Shown: in pieces, positions 42,131 through 54,425 of the stretch
Numbering within the stretch: the first letter of the stretch is position 1
Layout: each line of letters begins with the position of its first letter
DNA from: Hofstenia miamia
Taxonomy: Eukaryota; Xenacoelomorpha; Acoela
Direction of reading: 5' to 3'
DNA length: 64,000 nucleotides
NCBI GenBank assembly: GCA_004352715.1
Contig: SCFE01000047.1
Span: forward strand, 1,490,092-1,554,091
The notes under the pieces: generated by a model
Told to the model about the DNA's origin: nothing
The model's input: the letters and a program-made list of their open reading frames with translations, nothing else
Databases searched by the model: none
Translations under genes and position numbers: made by a program

Positions 42131-44930
42131 CTATACAAGGAATTTTAAATTCATTATAAAGCATATAAAATACCTTCGTTGAAAATCGACGTAAGTGACT
42201 AAATGATAAGAGCGAAAACATCTAAAACAAAAAACATCTTTTGTCACATCAAAGTTGATTAAATGAATAAGTACAAAAATGTATTACAAATTACAATGGT
42301 ACCATCAAATATATAATTGGGCTAAATTTGACGCGAACATGAATAATTGGAATACAGCTCGTAGTGAACAACGAATTCGATTTACTGATTACCAATTGCA
42401 TGTTTTTTCCACGTTTATGTGAATTCAATACAAATTAGTCAACATTCAACATCGTCAAACAGCAACAGATGGATCTTGTTGATTTTGAAGGGTGCCACGA
42501 TACAGGAAGTTTTAACAAATGCTACACAGATAACAGCAACATTGCGCTAATATATAATAAAGGCTGTGTTGAGAAATAATGTCAGGTATTTGAACAAAAA
42601 GAATTACTAAATATAATCTGTGCTACTTGATAAATAAATGAAATCATTTTACAGGTCCAAATTATAATTAGAATACACTGTTGTGAACAAATTTGTAGTT
42701 TTGAAGGCTGCTTAATGCATTGGAAATATTAAATACATCGACTTCTGACTAGAATTAATGGTTTCTACAACACAAATAAGGTCTAGAAGTTTAGCATTAA
42801 ATAAGATTTTTAAGGACTTCTGCATTTTGTAATTAAAAACTATTCCAAAGATATTTCATTAAAGAAATATATTCACTTACAAAACAGCTCAAATTGCAAT
42901 TAGTATTGAAGATATTGCTTTGGAATTTATTAGCTTGTAAATGTTAATTAAGGTCTAGAATGACATATTGATACTAGTAGCTTTCTGCTTTTTCAATGGA
43001 AGTTAATCCAAATGATTCGCTTGAATAGGGTTTGACGCAATTTGATATTGGTTATTCGAGTGTAGAAACTTCAAGCATTCAAAAAAACTTCCAAGATCGA
43101 AATCACGAATCTCAAAAGAAAACGACATTGCCAAATATTTGCTATGCTATTTAGATTTAAAAAATGAGGTCGCAACTAACAAAGATGTATAACATTTTTG
43201 TCAAAGAAAGGGATTTTCTGCTCTCCTACTATAAAATCCTGAAATCTAAACTTGTTGATCAATGTCTGGCTTAGAAAAAATTAGTAATGATACGAGTCAT
43301 TTTCACGCTTTTTCGAATCATGAACTTAATAAACTTGTAAAAGCCCAAAGAAGCAATATCCAAATACTACCTCCAGTTATCAAAAAATGAATTGTTAATT
43401 CGAAATATTCAAATGAACAGTCTCAAAATATTTCTGAAAAAAAAACAACGAGAAGTCCATGCAAAAGCTTTTTAAACGGATTTTTATTCACACAAGAATT
43501 CCGAAAGCCTGTATTACTAATTCATTCCTCAATGCAATGCTGGAAGAAAGTGGTTATAGTTCTGAAACTGTTTTGCTTCTAATGAATTGTTTAAAAAGCA
43601 TTTTGGACTTTCTTACAGTTGTTAAATAATGTGAGGCATTAATTTTAAGAAATTTCGTGAGCTTTCAATAAATAACTAAAGAAACGAAAAAGAAATGTCT
43701 TCTAAAGTACCCAATAGGGAGGTATTTGAAAGACTTCAAAGAGAAATACAGCAGTTATTCGAACAAAATTTAAAAAATAATCATAATTATTATACTCAGG
43801 AACTGTTAAACTTTTTCTTTAAGTAAAAAAATCTAAATTTTTTTACATTTTTACATCATAAAGCGCCAGTGTAACAAAAACGTTACAGCCCTGTTTTGTT
43901 GAAAATGTTAATTTAGTGAACTGAGACAATGAAATATTTTTAATTAGAATACTAGGCACTACTTCACAACATTTTTATAAAATATATGTCAATATTTATC
44001 AGGGCGGTCTTGAATGAGTTAATACTCAATGCTGCTAAGAATGATGTCTTCATTGAATGGTTGCTCTCATTTAGTTTGTGCTATTGTCCACAGGAATGGA
44101 TCGAAGTGAACGGTATGTACTAATCGGATAATTTCCTCTTTATCAAATGTTTTAGGTCTTTCATAAAGTTTCTATTGTAGAAGGAAACTGTGTTATCTTT
44201 GTAACTAATGCATTGATTTAGCGTTTGCTACTTTTTTTCATTGATTACCTGGTAAAGCCAAGGGGCAGACGGCAAATGTGTCGGGGATGATCAATTTCAA
44301 TAGCCGAAATATTTATTCCAAACTTTTAGAGACTGCAATTTAAATTTCGTTAAAGTCTACTTATTAAATGAAGGAATTTATATTCAATTTATGTAATGCT
44401 ATATGATATTAAATTCCAATAAATATCCCGACATTTTCTAAATTTGGGACTATATTGAAGTATAATCAACGTCGGAGGCACTTCAAAAATGTTGTTTAGA
44501 ACAAGAAATATTTATTCCAAAATCCAAAAAACTATATAATTTCAATTTCGTAAAAGTCTACTTATTAATTTATAATTATAATATCACTTCAAATCAATAA
44601 AGGGGTATTTCACCAGTAGAATAAAGTAATTTGTTGGTTTTGTTGATTAGTCTTAATGCCCCGTATCCGCAAATTTGATTACGAAATGCTAGTGATTGTA
44701 ATCAATGATTGGTTGTGCAGAAATAAAAAAATTCCGAAAAATTAAGATAAAATGCTAATAGAGTGGAAATTTGTCCTACAATGTTCTTGAAAAATATCAG
44801 AAATCACAGCTTCCCAATTGGATTTAAGTCAGGGGATGACCCCATAAACATTGTTATTACTGAGCTACATTTTGAGTTTTCGAGATGTGACAATGAGCGC
44901 CATTGTGCTTGAAGTGTGTTACTCCGTGTC
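42131..44930. other. Noncoding stretch upstream of the SUGCT exon
   Basis: No supported gene. A first SUGCT exon with a mitochondrial presequence is expected upstream on the minus strand, but I cannot recognise it. Between 44306-44370 and 44506-44568 there is an imperfect direct repeat (AATATTTATTCCAAA then AAAGTCTACTTATTAA). Confidence 0.4.
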
Positions 44931-44932
44931 AA

Positions 44933-45400
44933 TTAATGGCAAGATTTTATCCTGAAAAATTCTCTTACATTTATTGTGGTTCCAGGAGGCATAGTCCCAA
45001 GGTCACAACGACCAATATTACTAGTGAAACGAATCCAAACCATTACTCTCTTAAATTGCTTTACACTCGGAATGGTGCTGCACACACTGTCACTGATCAT
45101 CAGGGCGACAAACGTTACATTTAAATGTTCCAAACAGAGAAAACATTGACTCATCAGAAAAAAATTACATGTTTAGTCCAACCAAGTCTGGTACTTTCGG
45201 GAGGCCATGAGTTGGTCTCTTATGTTTTTAGGACTCATTAGAGGTTTGCGGCATGACTTGCATGATTTTAGTCCGGCCAGTTGGAGTTTTCTCCTGACAG
45301 TTCATATTGATATTAACTCTTCAGTTTGCTAAGACAACTCAACCGAACCAAATATGTACGATAAATAAATATTTCTTTTAAGTTTAATCTGAATTTTATG
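44933..45400 (-). pseudogene. Tc1 transposase fragment
   Basis: On the minus strand, in shifting frames: KTPTGRTKIMQV..., then FSDES.FSLFG (the first catalytic Asp block of Tc1) and PSVKQFKRVMVWIRFTSN with GTMPPGTTIN (equivalent of VKHGGxxVMVWGCFS). Stops and frameshifts separate the blocks. Confidence 0.7.
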
Positions 45401-46221
45401 TAACGGAGACACGGTACCATGATCTCCTGGAATCCACGACCCTTTGTATTTCTCAACACATTATTTATTCAGACGAACTTAGTAAATGAAAANGACTATT
45501 TCTACAGTTACCCAAGGTTTGTGTCGTGGATATATTTTTCGCATTTTCACTGGAAATGAGTATTCATATGCGTTGAACATAAACTTTGAAAAATTTTCCC
45601 AATTCTGAGGAAAGGAAACGTTAACATCAGTGCAAAAATTCCAGTCACGGCGGGATAATATGTTCCCAAACAATTGTAGGTTATATTTCTTTTTCACTCT
45701 ATAAGACGTCATCGTCGGATTTCCACATACATATTTGGATTTTATGTACACAGATAAATGCCTACATTTANTTACTCTCTTAAATTGCTTTACACTCGGA
45801 ATGGTGCTGCACACACTGTCACTGATCATCAGGGCGACAAACGTTACATTTAAATGTTCCAAACAGAGAAAACATTGACTCATCAGAAAAAAATTACATG
45901 TTTAGTCCAACCAAGTCTGGTACTTTCGGGAGGCCATGAGTTGGTCTCTTATGTTTTTAGGACTCATTAGAGGTTTGCGGCATGACTTGCATGATTTTAG
46001 TCCGGCCAGTTGGAGTTTTCTCCTGACAGTTCATATTGATATTAACTCTTCAGTTTGCTAAGACAACTCAACCGAACCAAATATGTACGATAAATAAATA
46101 TTTCTTTTAAGTTTAATCTGAATTTTATGTAACGGAGACACGGTACCATGATCTCCTGGAATCCACGACCCTTTGTATTTCTCAACACATTATTTATTCA
46201 GACGAACTTAGTAAATGAAAA
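45043..46221. repeat. 450-bp direct duplication around an N-bounded insert
   Basis: 45043-45492 is repeated at 45772-46221 with no difference that I could see. Between them lies a 277-base piece bounded by single Ns at 45493 and 45771. The second copy therefore also carries part of the Tc1 pseudogene. Identity this high at both sides of N joins points to assembly redundancy. Confidence 0.85.
45494..45770 (-). pseudogene. Non-LTR retrotransposon fragment in N-bounded insert
   Basis: A minus-strand frame ends RKIYPRHKPWVTVEI, resembling the 'NKPWIT' segment just upstream of the RT domain in CR1/Jockey-type ORF2. No more can be said. Confidence 0.45.
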
Positions 46222-46892
46222 TATGTCCAAGAGTAAATAAATGTTCGTCCATAAATATTTTTCAAAAATATGTATTTCTATCATTGTAGAAACAAAAGGT
46301 AGATTTCTAATACAATTACTATTTTTAACAAATAAACTTATTTATTACTTGAATATATTTTGTGCCCTTATTAGCTTACAATGCTAATTTTATGATGTCA
46401 TTCTAGTGCTATACAATGAGTAAGGTGCTTATTAGGTCGCATAGCTTAATTGACTTAAACAATAATTTTCTTCATAGACAACTATGGGTTAAATGACCCC
46501 AGGAGATTAGAAATATTCCGCCCAAACCTGCTGTTGATGGAACCTTGGAACCGCTAGGAGAAACATTTTGGATTTGGTTAGGTTGCGGAAATGATTGTAT
46601 AAAAAATTATAAAACAAATGTCGAAAAACAGGCCTTGTCGAAGTCATACAAAATCAAATATACTTTATAATCCTTTTAACACGCTTAACAAATCTAGAGC
46701 TGAAACAAACGGAAAACGATGCTAATTGATAAGCGCACAAGATAAGCGTTTCAAACTTGACTCGCGAATGAAAAATAGAAACATATTATCACTGCTGTAC
46801 TTCTGTCATATCGGTGCTTTCAACGACTGAGTCACAACACTCCAAACCATGGATGAAGGTCACAACCCAAGCTTCAACATATTTGTGGGAGA

Positions 46893-47015
46893 TCACAATT
46901 GTCTGATGAACATTTAAATGCTTTGCTTGTTATTGGAACCACTCATTTTGAACCTCAGTTGGACAAAATTTTGTCAGAAATGAAACAATTTCATATTTCC
47001 CCTATTGGAAGTTAA
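46893..47015 (+). pseudogene. hAT transposase C-terminal fragment (ZBED5/SCAND3-like)
   Basis: In frame SQLSDEHLNALLVIGTTHF and then EPQLDKILSEMKQFHIS with a stop shortly after, the usual closing residues of Charlie-like transposases. Nothing else of the transposase is clear upstream. Confidence 0.6.
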
Positions 47016-47099
47016 AAAACATATTAATTGTTGCTGATATTATATGCATTGTAATTATGTACTGAATAAATAACATTTTTTAATTATTAATTCACTGTT

Positions 47100-47208
47100 T
47101 ATTTACATTGCATGTATTTTGGTAAAATAAATAATTTAGAACCTTGGCCCGCGAAGCTTTAAAAATTCAGCAATGTGGCCCTCTGCTGGAAAACTTTGGA
47201 GACCCCTG
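47100..47208. mobile_element. Charlie-like hAT right end
   Basis: The reverse complement begins CAGGGGTCTCCAAAG and continues with a GGCCACATT/GGCCAAGG pattern, the standard terminus of Charlie-like hAT elements, and it follows a matching transposase C-terminus. The left end was not found. About 107 bases of this end (47092-47204) recur at 47346-47452, right after the single N at 47345. Confidence 0.7.
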
Positions 47209-47637
47209 GTATAAAGTGATATATCCAATTGCTGTACCAATTCTATTGTGCTTTTGTAAAAACTGTTTTTCTATTAAACAGTTTTAAAAGTAAACGTTTC
47301 TATACTTAGTTAATCATACAATTGTTTTTTGGAACAAAAATTACNCACTGTTTATTTACATTGCATGTATTTTGGTAAAATAAATAATTTAGAACCTTGG
47401 CCCGCGAAGCTTTAAAAATTCAGCAATGTGGCCCTCTGCTGGAAAACTTTGCAAGTGTTTTGTTAAAGTTAATAAAGCGAAGAAGATGATAAGTCGGGAA
47501 TTACAATAAAATGCTTTTACGTGCGTAAGTAAATCAATAATTTATAATAATCTAACTACATGCTTAGGGACGTCAATCCTGGAGTTTCTAATATTTACTA
47601 AAACAGAAATAGAGTCCAAAACAATTTTAAGGATGCC

Positions 47638-47915
47638 GATGAAAGAGTTAGCCTTGGCGACCTGGTAATGATAGCAGATCCTAAGCTAGCGAAATCTACT
47701 CTAGCAGAGACGTCTATTACTACAACATGTAATCCCCTGTTGGACTGCACGGTTTCAGATGCAGGAATCCCGAAGAATTTTATAAAAATGAAAGGAATAT
47801 GTTATTCTATGCAATGGTACCAGAAGCTCTCAAAATTGTGAAGTTGGTGCCATCATCTACAAGAGGTGCGATAAAGATTGTGGTTAAGCTGATACTTCTT
47901 TTACGCTGACATCTA
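47638..47915 (+). pseudogene. BEL/Pao retrotransposon C-terminal fragment
   Basis: Plus-strand DERVSLGDLVMIADPKLAKST matches the start of the domain following integrase in BEL/Pao elements (VGDLVLIxDxNxPR), and after a frame change LKIVKLVPSSTRGAIKIVVK matches its end (VRVVxVxTxxGxxxRPVxKL). No LTR was recognised. Confidence 0.5.
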
Positions 47916-47939
47916 ACCTTGTCTCGAAGAGAGTTTAAA

Positions 47940-49530
47940 CGTAAGTGTGCCATTTTGGAAGAAATAAGCCGTATGCAGAATTAAAGTTTATGAATTATAT
48001 TTTTCAATAGAAGATGCAATATGCTTCATTTTGGAGTTTTTCAGAAGTTCGCACATAAATCTAAATACCTTCAAAACAATAAAGGTTTGTTAAACAATGA
48101 TGCGCTTTCACCAAATACTGTATAGTATTAGTGTATGTTTAGAAGCGTAGAATTTTTTGTATACGTCTACAATACAATATTCAATTCTTATATTGAAAAG
48201 TGCCTACTCATACAATTTTCGTATAGAGCTAAAAAATTTGAACTAGACTTCCATTCAAAACTCTGCTGAGGAAATAAGACTACATTTTCTAAGAAATGCG
48301 ATAACAACAGCAATTTTGACTTAAAATACAAAATCGTTAAATGAATATAGCAATGAAATATGCAGCGAAACAAAAAATACTACTCATATAGAAAGTGATA
48401 CAAGTACATAAAAATAAAGTAACGAAAATATGTTTCACCACTGCTGTAAACCAACACATTGTCTGCTAATGTAAACTAAAGATTGTCTGCTAAGTAAATG
48501 CGAGAAACAAGGACTAATTCCGAAGCGGTTCAAAATAACATTGAAAATAAGAATTTACACTAGAAATTCTTAGGGAGGTGAAAATTATAATTAACTTAAA
48601 AAGTCCGAGGCATATTTTAAGGTTGTACACGAATTTCAATGTAGAATGATTTTCACTGTTAACTAATCAGATTAATTAGCTAATGAATTTGAATTTGCTG
48701 TGAATTTAACAGTGTAATAAAGTAATGGAATTCATAACTATCATTAGGGGTAGAGATTTATTATCTCATAATAATTTTCTCTATTGCAAGGAAAGGAACT
48801 ATGGATTTAAATCACATTGGACATGTACTTCCCATGGATGCCATGGTCGTGAAATTTCTGAAAATGGAGTGTTTAAGGTTTCTGGTAAATAATTGATTTA
48901 AATTAAATGTTGATTGCAAAAATTGGAATTTAGTCAGTCAGTCATGCTGCCGATCCATATATAATTATTAAAAAGAAACAACGACAGAAGATAAAATAAA
49001 ATCGTTATCTCGAGAGAAACCATGCAACTAGTTAGATCCGCAACTGTTGAATTATCGGAGAACCCCGTTAGTTTATTTCCATCTGTTAATTAAATTGCAA
49101 GTGCACTGCAAGCAGAACGCAGAAAACAGGGATATGGCCCACAAGGTAGTTTGGAAGTTATTCCACAAGAACTGCGTCACGCATTCTGGTGAGAGATTTA
49201 TTCTTTTAGATGAAAGCTACAGTGCTGATAGAGTTTTACTGCTTGCGCTAAATATTACAAATTACAATTTATAAAATACTATGTAGCATGACAGCTTGCA
49301 AAAAATCCTATGCAATCTATGAAAACGAAATATCCTTCCTCCTTCAAGTGTCGGTGCTCATCGTGTTATTTTTGTAACTACCAAAAGAGTAATATAAATA
49401 ATAATGCAAACAAAATTACTTTAAATTTCTGATACTAATTTACTACAATATTTGACATTTAAATCAATTTCATTGGTGTTCCTTCTTCAATTCTTATTGG
49501 CTAACAGTAAAAATCCTTTATAGTGAAATT
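47940..49530. other. Noncoding stretch
   Basis: No supported gene. A weak exon candidate at 49129-49191 is discussed in the findings. Confidence 0.35.
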
Positions 49531-49532
49531 CG

Positions 49533-49933
49533 GTTGGTACTATTTATCAACATACGAAATCTTGAAATCGACATAGGAAATCTTGAAATCAACATAGCAA
49601 ATCGTTATGACAATATGAACAAAAAATTTAGCATGAATGAGGTATACCTATCAATTACATCAAAAGAGACATCAAAATTTAGTGTTAGCAGTTTTTTATT
49701 GAATTGTAATCCAGACTAAATCATAAAATATTATACTTGATTTCATAAAAAAAACTCAGATAAATATTTTAATGTACATATGAGAAAATTTTCAATGACC
49801 CATCTAATGTTATTAATCTTCATACCTCATTCATGCTAAATTTTTGTTCATATTGTCATAATGATTTGCTATGTCGATCTCAAGGTTCCCTATGTTGGTT
49901 TCAAGATTTCGTATGTTGTTAAAAAGTACCAAC
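49533..49933. mobile_element. Foldback MITE 1 with GTTGGTAC ends
   Basis: The ends GTTGGTAC and GTACCAAC begin inverted arms of about 115 bases each (49533-49650 and 49820-49933). The arms contain the nearly repeated phrase cgaaatcttgaaatc and gacataggaaatcttg. Total length 401 bp. No coding capacity. Family unknown. Confidence 0.8.
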
Positions 49934-49944
49934 TGTGAAATTCG

Positions 49945-50113
49945 GTTGGTACTTTATTTCATTCTGGAAAATCTCATATTTCCAAATTTATCTCAAATCA
50001 TTTCCAAGAATATTATTTAATAGACACATTTCCCTAAGAAAAATTACTGCAAGTGTCCATTCTAGGAAAAATTAGGAAGATTTGAGATTTTCAAGAATGA
50101 AAAAAGTACCAAC
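49945..50113. mobile_element. Foldback MITE 2 with GTTGGTAC ends
   Basis: A second, shorter element (169 bp) starts 11 bases after the first, with arms that match inversely for about 40 bases (GTTGGTACTTTATTTCATTC and partner). The flank tgaaattcg occurs before each element, and ttgaaattg after the second. Confidence 0.75.
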
Positions 50114-52581
50114 CTTGAAATTGAATGTGCCATTTTAAAGATTTCATTTAAGTTCAGCTAACCTAATTGGCAAACGTTAATATTGACGTCATTAAAAGAC
50201 CCAGCAATAGGAATAGTTTATTTTATTGGACAATTTTCAAGAAAATATAGATTTTCGAGAAAATTGAATTTTTCCAATAATTTCTAGCCCATAATGTTGA
50301 GAAAATTTTAAATTTTTTTATGTAAAGCTATTGTAGCATCATCCAAATAAAACATAAGCTGCTAAAGTCGATTAAGAAGAATGAAGATCAAATATGAATA
50401 TGATTAGAAATATATTGTAAAAAGTTATCATCAGCTTAGATTAATTTGTATGTTGCAACCAAGTAATATTGTAGAGTCACTTGGGGCCCTATTTTTCAAA
50501 TTTTATTATTTGGCAATCTGAAAATAGTGTTATATCTTTTTGACGTCATTATTTGATGATTAGGTGCTATCAATTTGTATCAATTTCTTTAATTCAATTT
50601 GTTCACATTTTTTAGTGTTGTTATTTGATAGAATTATTATTTGTCCCCTTGGTTAAGAGTACATGTGATTGCTCATTTAAATATTGTGAGGGAAATTGTG
50701 TTTGAAACTGTAAACATTATCCAGGTAATAATTTACAGATTTTGTAATAAATATCTGAGTAACTGTAGCAAAGCAAACAATAAATTTGTCTTCCTTCAAC
50801 TGCATTTGATCTTTTTTGCTTTTAGTATCTAGTAAACCCTTTTAGATTTATCATCAAAGATTTGGTTATGATAACTATTGCTTAAGATCCAGCGACAATT
50901 CAGGAGGAAACTGCACTGGGTCTCCTTAACAGTGACAGCCCAAATTGTAGTCACTTTAGGCTATGATTACATGTAGGGAATAACAACTTTTATTTGATTG
51001 ATTTGTACATGCACATAATATTAACACACTGCAAATATACTATGCTGTTGGCAAACATGAATGCACAGCAATTATGTGCCTTTTGTTTGTTATTTATAAT
51101 AGAACTCTGAGATAAATCCTTGGCAAGTAAGGATGGCTTTGTGGATCTGGCTTTGGCATGATGCAGTGTGAATTGGTCACTGCTGGAGTTATTTATGTAA
51201 TTTCTGTATTTATTAGGCAAATTGGTGAACCACCAATGTTTCTTTCTTTTGTTGGAATGTGGGTCACTCTCTGCTATGGTAAACTTTGCAACCTTCAATT
51301 GTAACTCTTGAGTTTCCCAGTACCACTAGAGTAGCCAGAGCTCCTCTGTGATTCTGGACAAATTAGGGTGTCAGTTTAACTCTCTACTCTATTCTGTTGA
51401 ATTTCCTGAAGTGGTCATCTGCTTTTTGCCTGGTGATTATAACATAGTGCTGAGCTGTTACTGTTTCTATATCATATTTGGTTTTGTTCTTTCTCCTTGG
51501 TGTGAGCCAGCTGGCCATGAATCAACTTCACTACCACTTGATGCATAACTTTGCCTCTTATGTTATTTTTATGCTGCAGTTCTGTACTCTGAAGCTGTCA
51601 CTGAGCTTTGACATGTTTTTTAATTGTTTTGGTTGTTACTTTGTTGTTGTCTCATTCTTCTAGAATTTGGATTTATTACCATACCCCACACTGTGCTGTC
51701 TACTGTTATTAGTTTTTGTTTCTCTGAACCCAGTTGGAATTTCTCTCAATTTGTTGGAATTGTTTTTCTGAATTTTCTTGTTTTTTCTGAATGGATTTTA
51801 GTAGTTTGTCTCATAATGGGACTCCCACTCAGTGTTTCCCCAGTGTGAGCCCAAGCAGCCCAAACATTGCTCCTCACACTGCTGGGATTAATTCAATTGT
51901 TTCTCCATTATCTTTTGATCCTTATTATATTCTCCCACAGACACCACTGTCTCCTGAGCCTCAAAACACTGAGATCAATCAACTCTGAGCTGCCCTTGCC
52001 AAACAAACTAGTTGACATCTTGCCTGTGAGCAATGCCTAGATTTGCTTCAAGATGAGATGCAAGGACAGGCTTGTGATGCTCAATTGAGAGAGAGATGTT
52101 TCATTGATTCAAATGCTTTGGAAATTCAACTTCAAACTTTGGTGACACCAATGCATACATCCCTGCTGAGGCAGACTATACTCTCCCAGTCTAGATTTTC
52201 TGAGTATGTAACTCACAGTGTTTTACAAGATGTTTTGGACACTTTTTCCAAATGCCTTTCTGAACAAATTTTTGAGCAGCCCTATTGTCTCCACCTCTAC
52301 ACCATTGATGCCTCAATTTGTTACCCCTGTCACTTCATTCACAACTGAAGAGCCCACCTTTATGCAGTCTGCTTTGACTCAAGTTTCCACATTAACCACA
52401 GTTGCTGCCTGCACCTGTGAATACTTGTGTTACCCCCATGGTCATAACTCTGATTGCTCCACCACAGTTATGTTATCTTTCTATGTCTGCTCTGAAGAAT
52501 GGACCACATTTTACCCAATTGATCCTACCTACAACCACTGTTTGAAATGAAACCACTAACTTATGTAATTGTCATTCTATA
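50114..52581. other. Region upstream of gag-like ORF
   Basis: No clear protein domain. From about 51300 on the base composition becomes less AT-rich and codon-like, continuous with the retrotransposon downstream, so it is probably its degenerate 5' part; I could not identify an LTR or primer-binding site. Confidence 0.35.
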
Positions 52582-53349
52582 TTGCCTAAGTTCACTGGAA
52601 AGATTGATGAAATTTCACAGTCTTTTGAAGAGTGGTTTTTCCTCTTTAAATTAACCTTGCAGCAGTACAAACCCACTCATGATACTGCTGTAGCTCAATT
52701 TCCTACCTACCTTCAAGGTTTTGCATATAACCAATACATGATGTTGGATTGGGACATGAAGACTAATTACCAACTTTTCATTGGTTATTTTGAGTATGAA
52801 TACAAGGTGCCTTACATTAAGCATCAATACAAAACGCTATTATGCAAACTTTTGTTCAAGAAGGGCAATGATAGGTGCACTTACATCATGCAGGTGGAAA
52901 GGCTGTTCCATTTAAGCAAGCTCATCCCTGAATATTTGAAGCATGATCTCTTTTTGTACATTTGTCAGGGCTTTCTGCCCAATATCCATAGTCACCTTGA
53001 ACTCAAGTGTGATCCCAAAGATGATCTTAACCTGATAATTCATAAAGCTATTAGCATTGTGTACATGCTGCACAATACCACTCACATCAACAAGGATGCT
53101 GCAGATCTTAAAGCAGGTTCCTCTTTGTTGCAGAAATCCCCTACCTCCTTGAGCACTGTTGCTTCCACCATGAAAATAGTACTTGAACAGACTCATTGTT
53201 TCTATTGTAGCCAGAAAGGTCATATGAAGTTGCAATGCCATGCTGTCATTCATTTATTCGCCAATGGTGAAGGCTTCATCATTGATGAGCCCAGAGTTGG
53301 AGAATGTCCTCCAGATTTACCTGTTAGCTCTGTTGGTCAGTTAAACTAG
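52582..53349 (+). CDS. Gag-like protein of an LTR retrotransposon
   Basis: An open frame of 255 codons (the ATG at 52582 is really within a longer frame remnant). It has a capsid-like helical part (FEEWFFLFKLTLQQY, YEYKVPYIKHQYKTLL) as in Ty3-type Gag, then a single CCHC zinc knuckle, C-x2-C-x4-H-x4-C, at about 53197-53238, for nucleic-acid binding. It ends at a TAG before protease-like sequence. Compared with flanking DNA the composition is less AT-rich. Confidence 0.7.
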   Translation: MPKFTGKIDEISQSFEEWFFLFKLTLQQYKPTHDTAVAQFPTYLQGFAYNQYMMLDWDMKTNYQLFIGYFEYEYKVPYIKHQYKTLLCKLLFKKGNDRCTYIMQVERLFHLSKLIPEYLKHDLFLYICQGFLPNIHSHLELKCDPKDDLNLIIHKAISIVYMLHNTTHINKDAADLKAGSSLLQKSPTSLSTVASTMKIVLEQTHCFYCSQKGHMKLQCHAVIHLFANGEGFIIDEPRVGECPPDLPVSSVGQLN

Positions 53350-53399
53350 TTGGAGTGCTGCCTCAAAGAAAATGTGCACACAACATTCTTGTAATCACT

Positions 53400-54425
53400 T
53401 CACTGTTGTGTACTAATGTTATCCCTGTAGATATAAATGGATCTCTGATTAATGTCACCATTGACACTGATGACCTCAGCTTCAATCATTAGTGAGTCTT
53501 GTTGCTCCAAGTTATGTTTGTCATGAAATGATTTACTTTCATCTACTGCATGTCTGTTGGATGCCTCTGGGAACTCATTGTCTTTGAAAGTTCACATACC
53601 AAACCTGGAGTTATGCATTCAGTAGGAAGTGTTTGTTGTTGATTAAATTGTTATAGATACCTGCAACCAGCTGCTCCTGTATAACATAATTCTTGGTAAT
53701 GACTTTCTCAAGCAGAACACATGTGTTATTGATTACAGAAAGAACACAATTTCTATCCATGAAAGCAAACATTGGCAGGAGCTCATTACCATTCCTGAGC
53801 AGGATATCTTGTTAAGTTTTTCCAAAAGTGTGATTTTTGAGCCACATCATTGGCAAAGTGTCCCCATCACTATTGACTCTGCATACACTGGAGATGTTAT
53901 GGTTTTTGGATTCAAGGGGAAGCACTTCTGTAGAGTTAACTTTTTCCCTAATCTCTGCCATATCTCTAAAGGAAGAAAGTACATTACTATCTTAAATAGT
54001 TCTAATTTGTTGGTCAAGATAGACCCTTCTCAACTGAAAATTATTGCAACTCTGGCTTGTCTGGAATTCCAGGCCACTGCCTGTCTACCAATATTAACTG
54101 CCATTCATGATCTGACAGAACCAAGCAATCCTGTCCAGATCCCTCATGTTAATGAATGGACTCATCCACATCTTAGCTTGCAAGAGCATGAGTCACTTTC
54201 TCACCTGCTGTGGCAACATCATGAGGTTTTCAATTATGGTTCAATCAGCATTGGCCAGGCTGTTGGCAAGACCAAGAATGATCATCCTATTTGCCTGCAC
54301 ATTAGGAAGGTACTGGAAAACCTCCAATAAGAATATGAAAAGATTCTGAGCAATCTTATAGAAAGTGGCAATATTCAGGCTAGCAATAGTCCCTACACAG
54401 CACCCACTGTCTTTATTAAACAGGA
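53400..54425 (+). pseudogene. Ty3-type Pol remnant: protease, linker, start of RT
   Basis: At about 53430 an IDTD motif stands where the retropepsin D-T-G/S should be. Around 53690 IILGNDFLKQNTCVIDY is the end of a retropepsin. An open frame 53809-54330 covers the protease-RT linker. After a stop, IESGNIQASNSPYTAPTVFI is the very start of a Ty3-type RT (GxIxPSxSPxxSPVV). The RT is cut off at about 54425, where an opposite-strand element begins. Confidence 0.7.

Noticed and set aside
44903-45883. Frames read as a 134-residue protein across 45771
   Set aside because: It joins a Tc1 fragment and a LINE fragment over a single N; an assembly artefact.
51348-52560. Several overlapping open frames upstream of gag
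   Set aside because: No domain, low complexity, and frames overlap each other; probably decayed retrotransposon leader.
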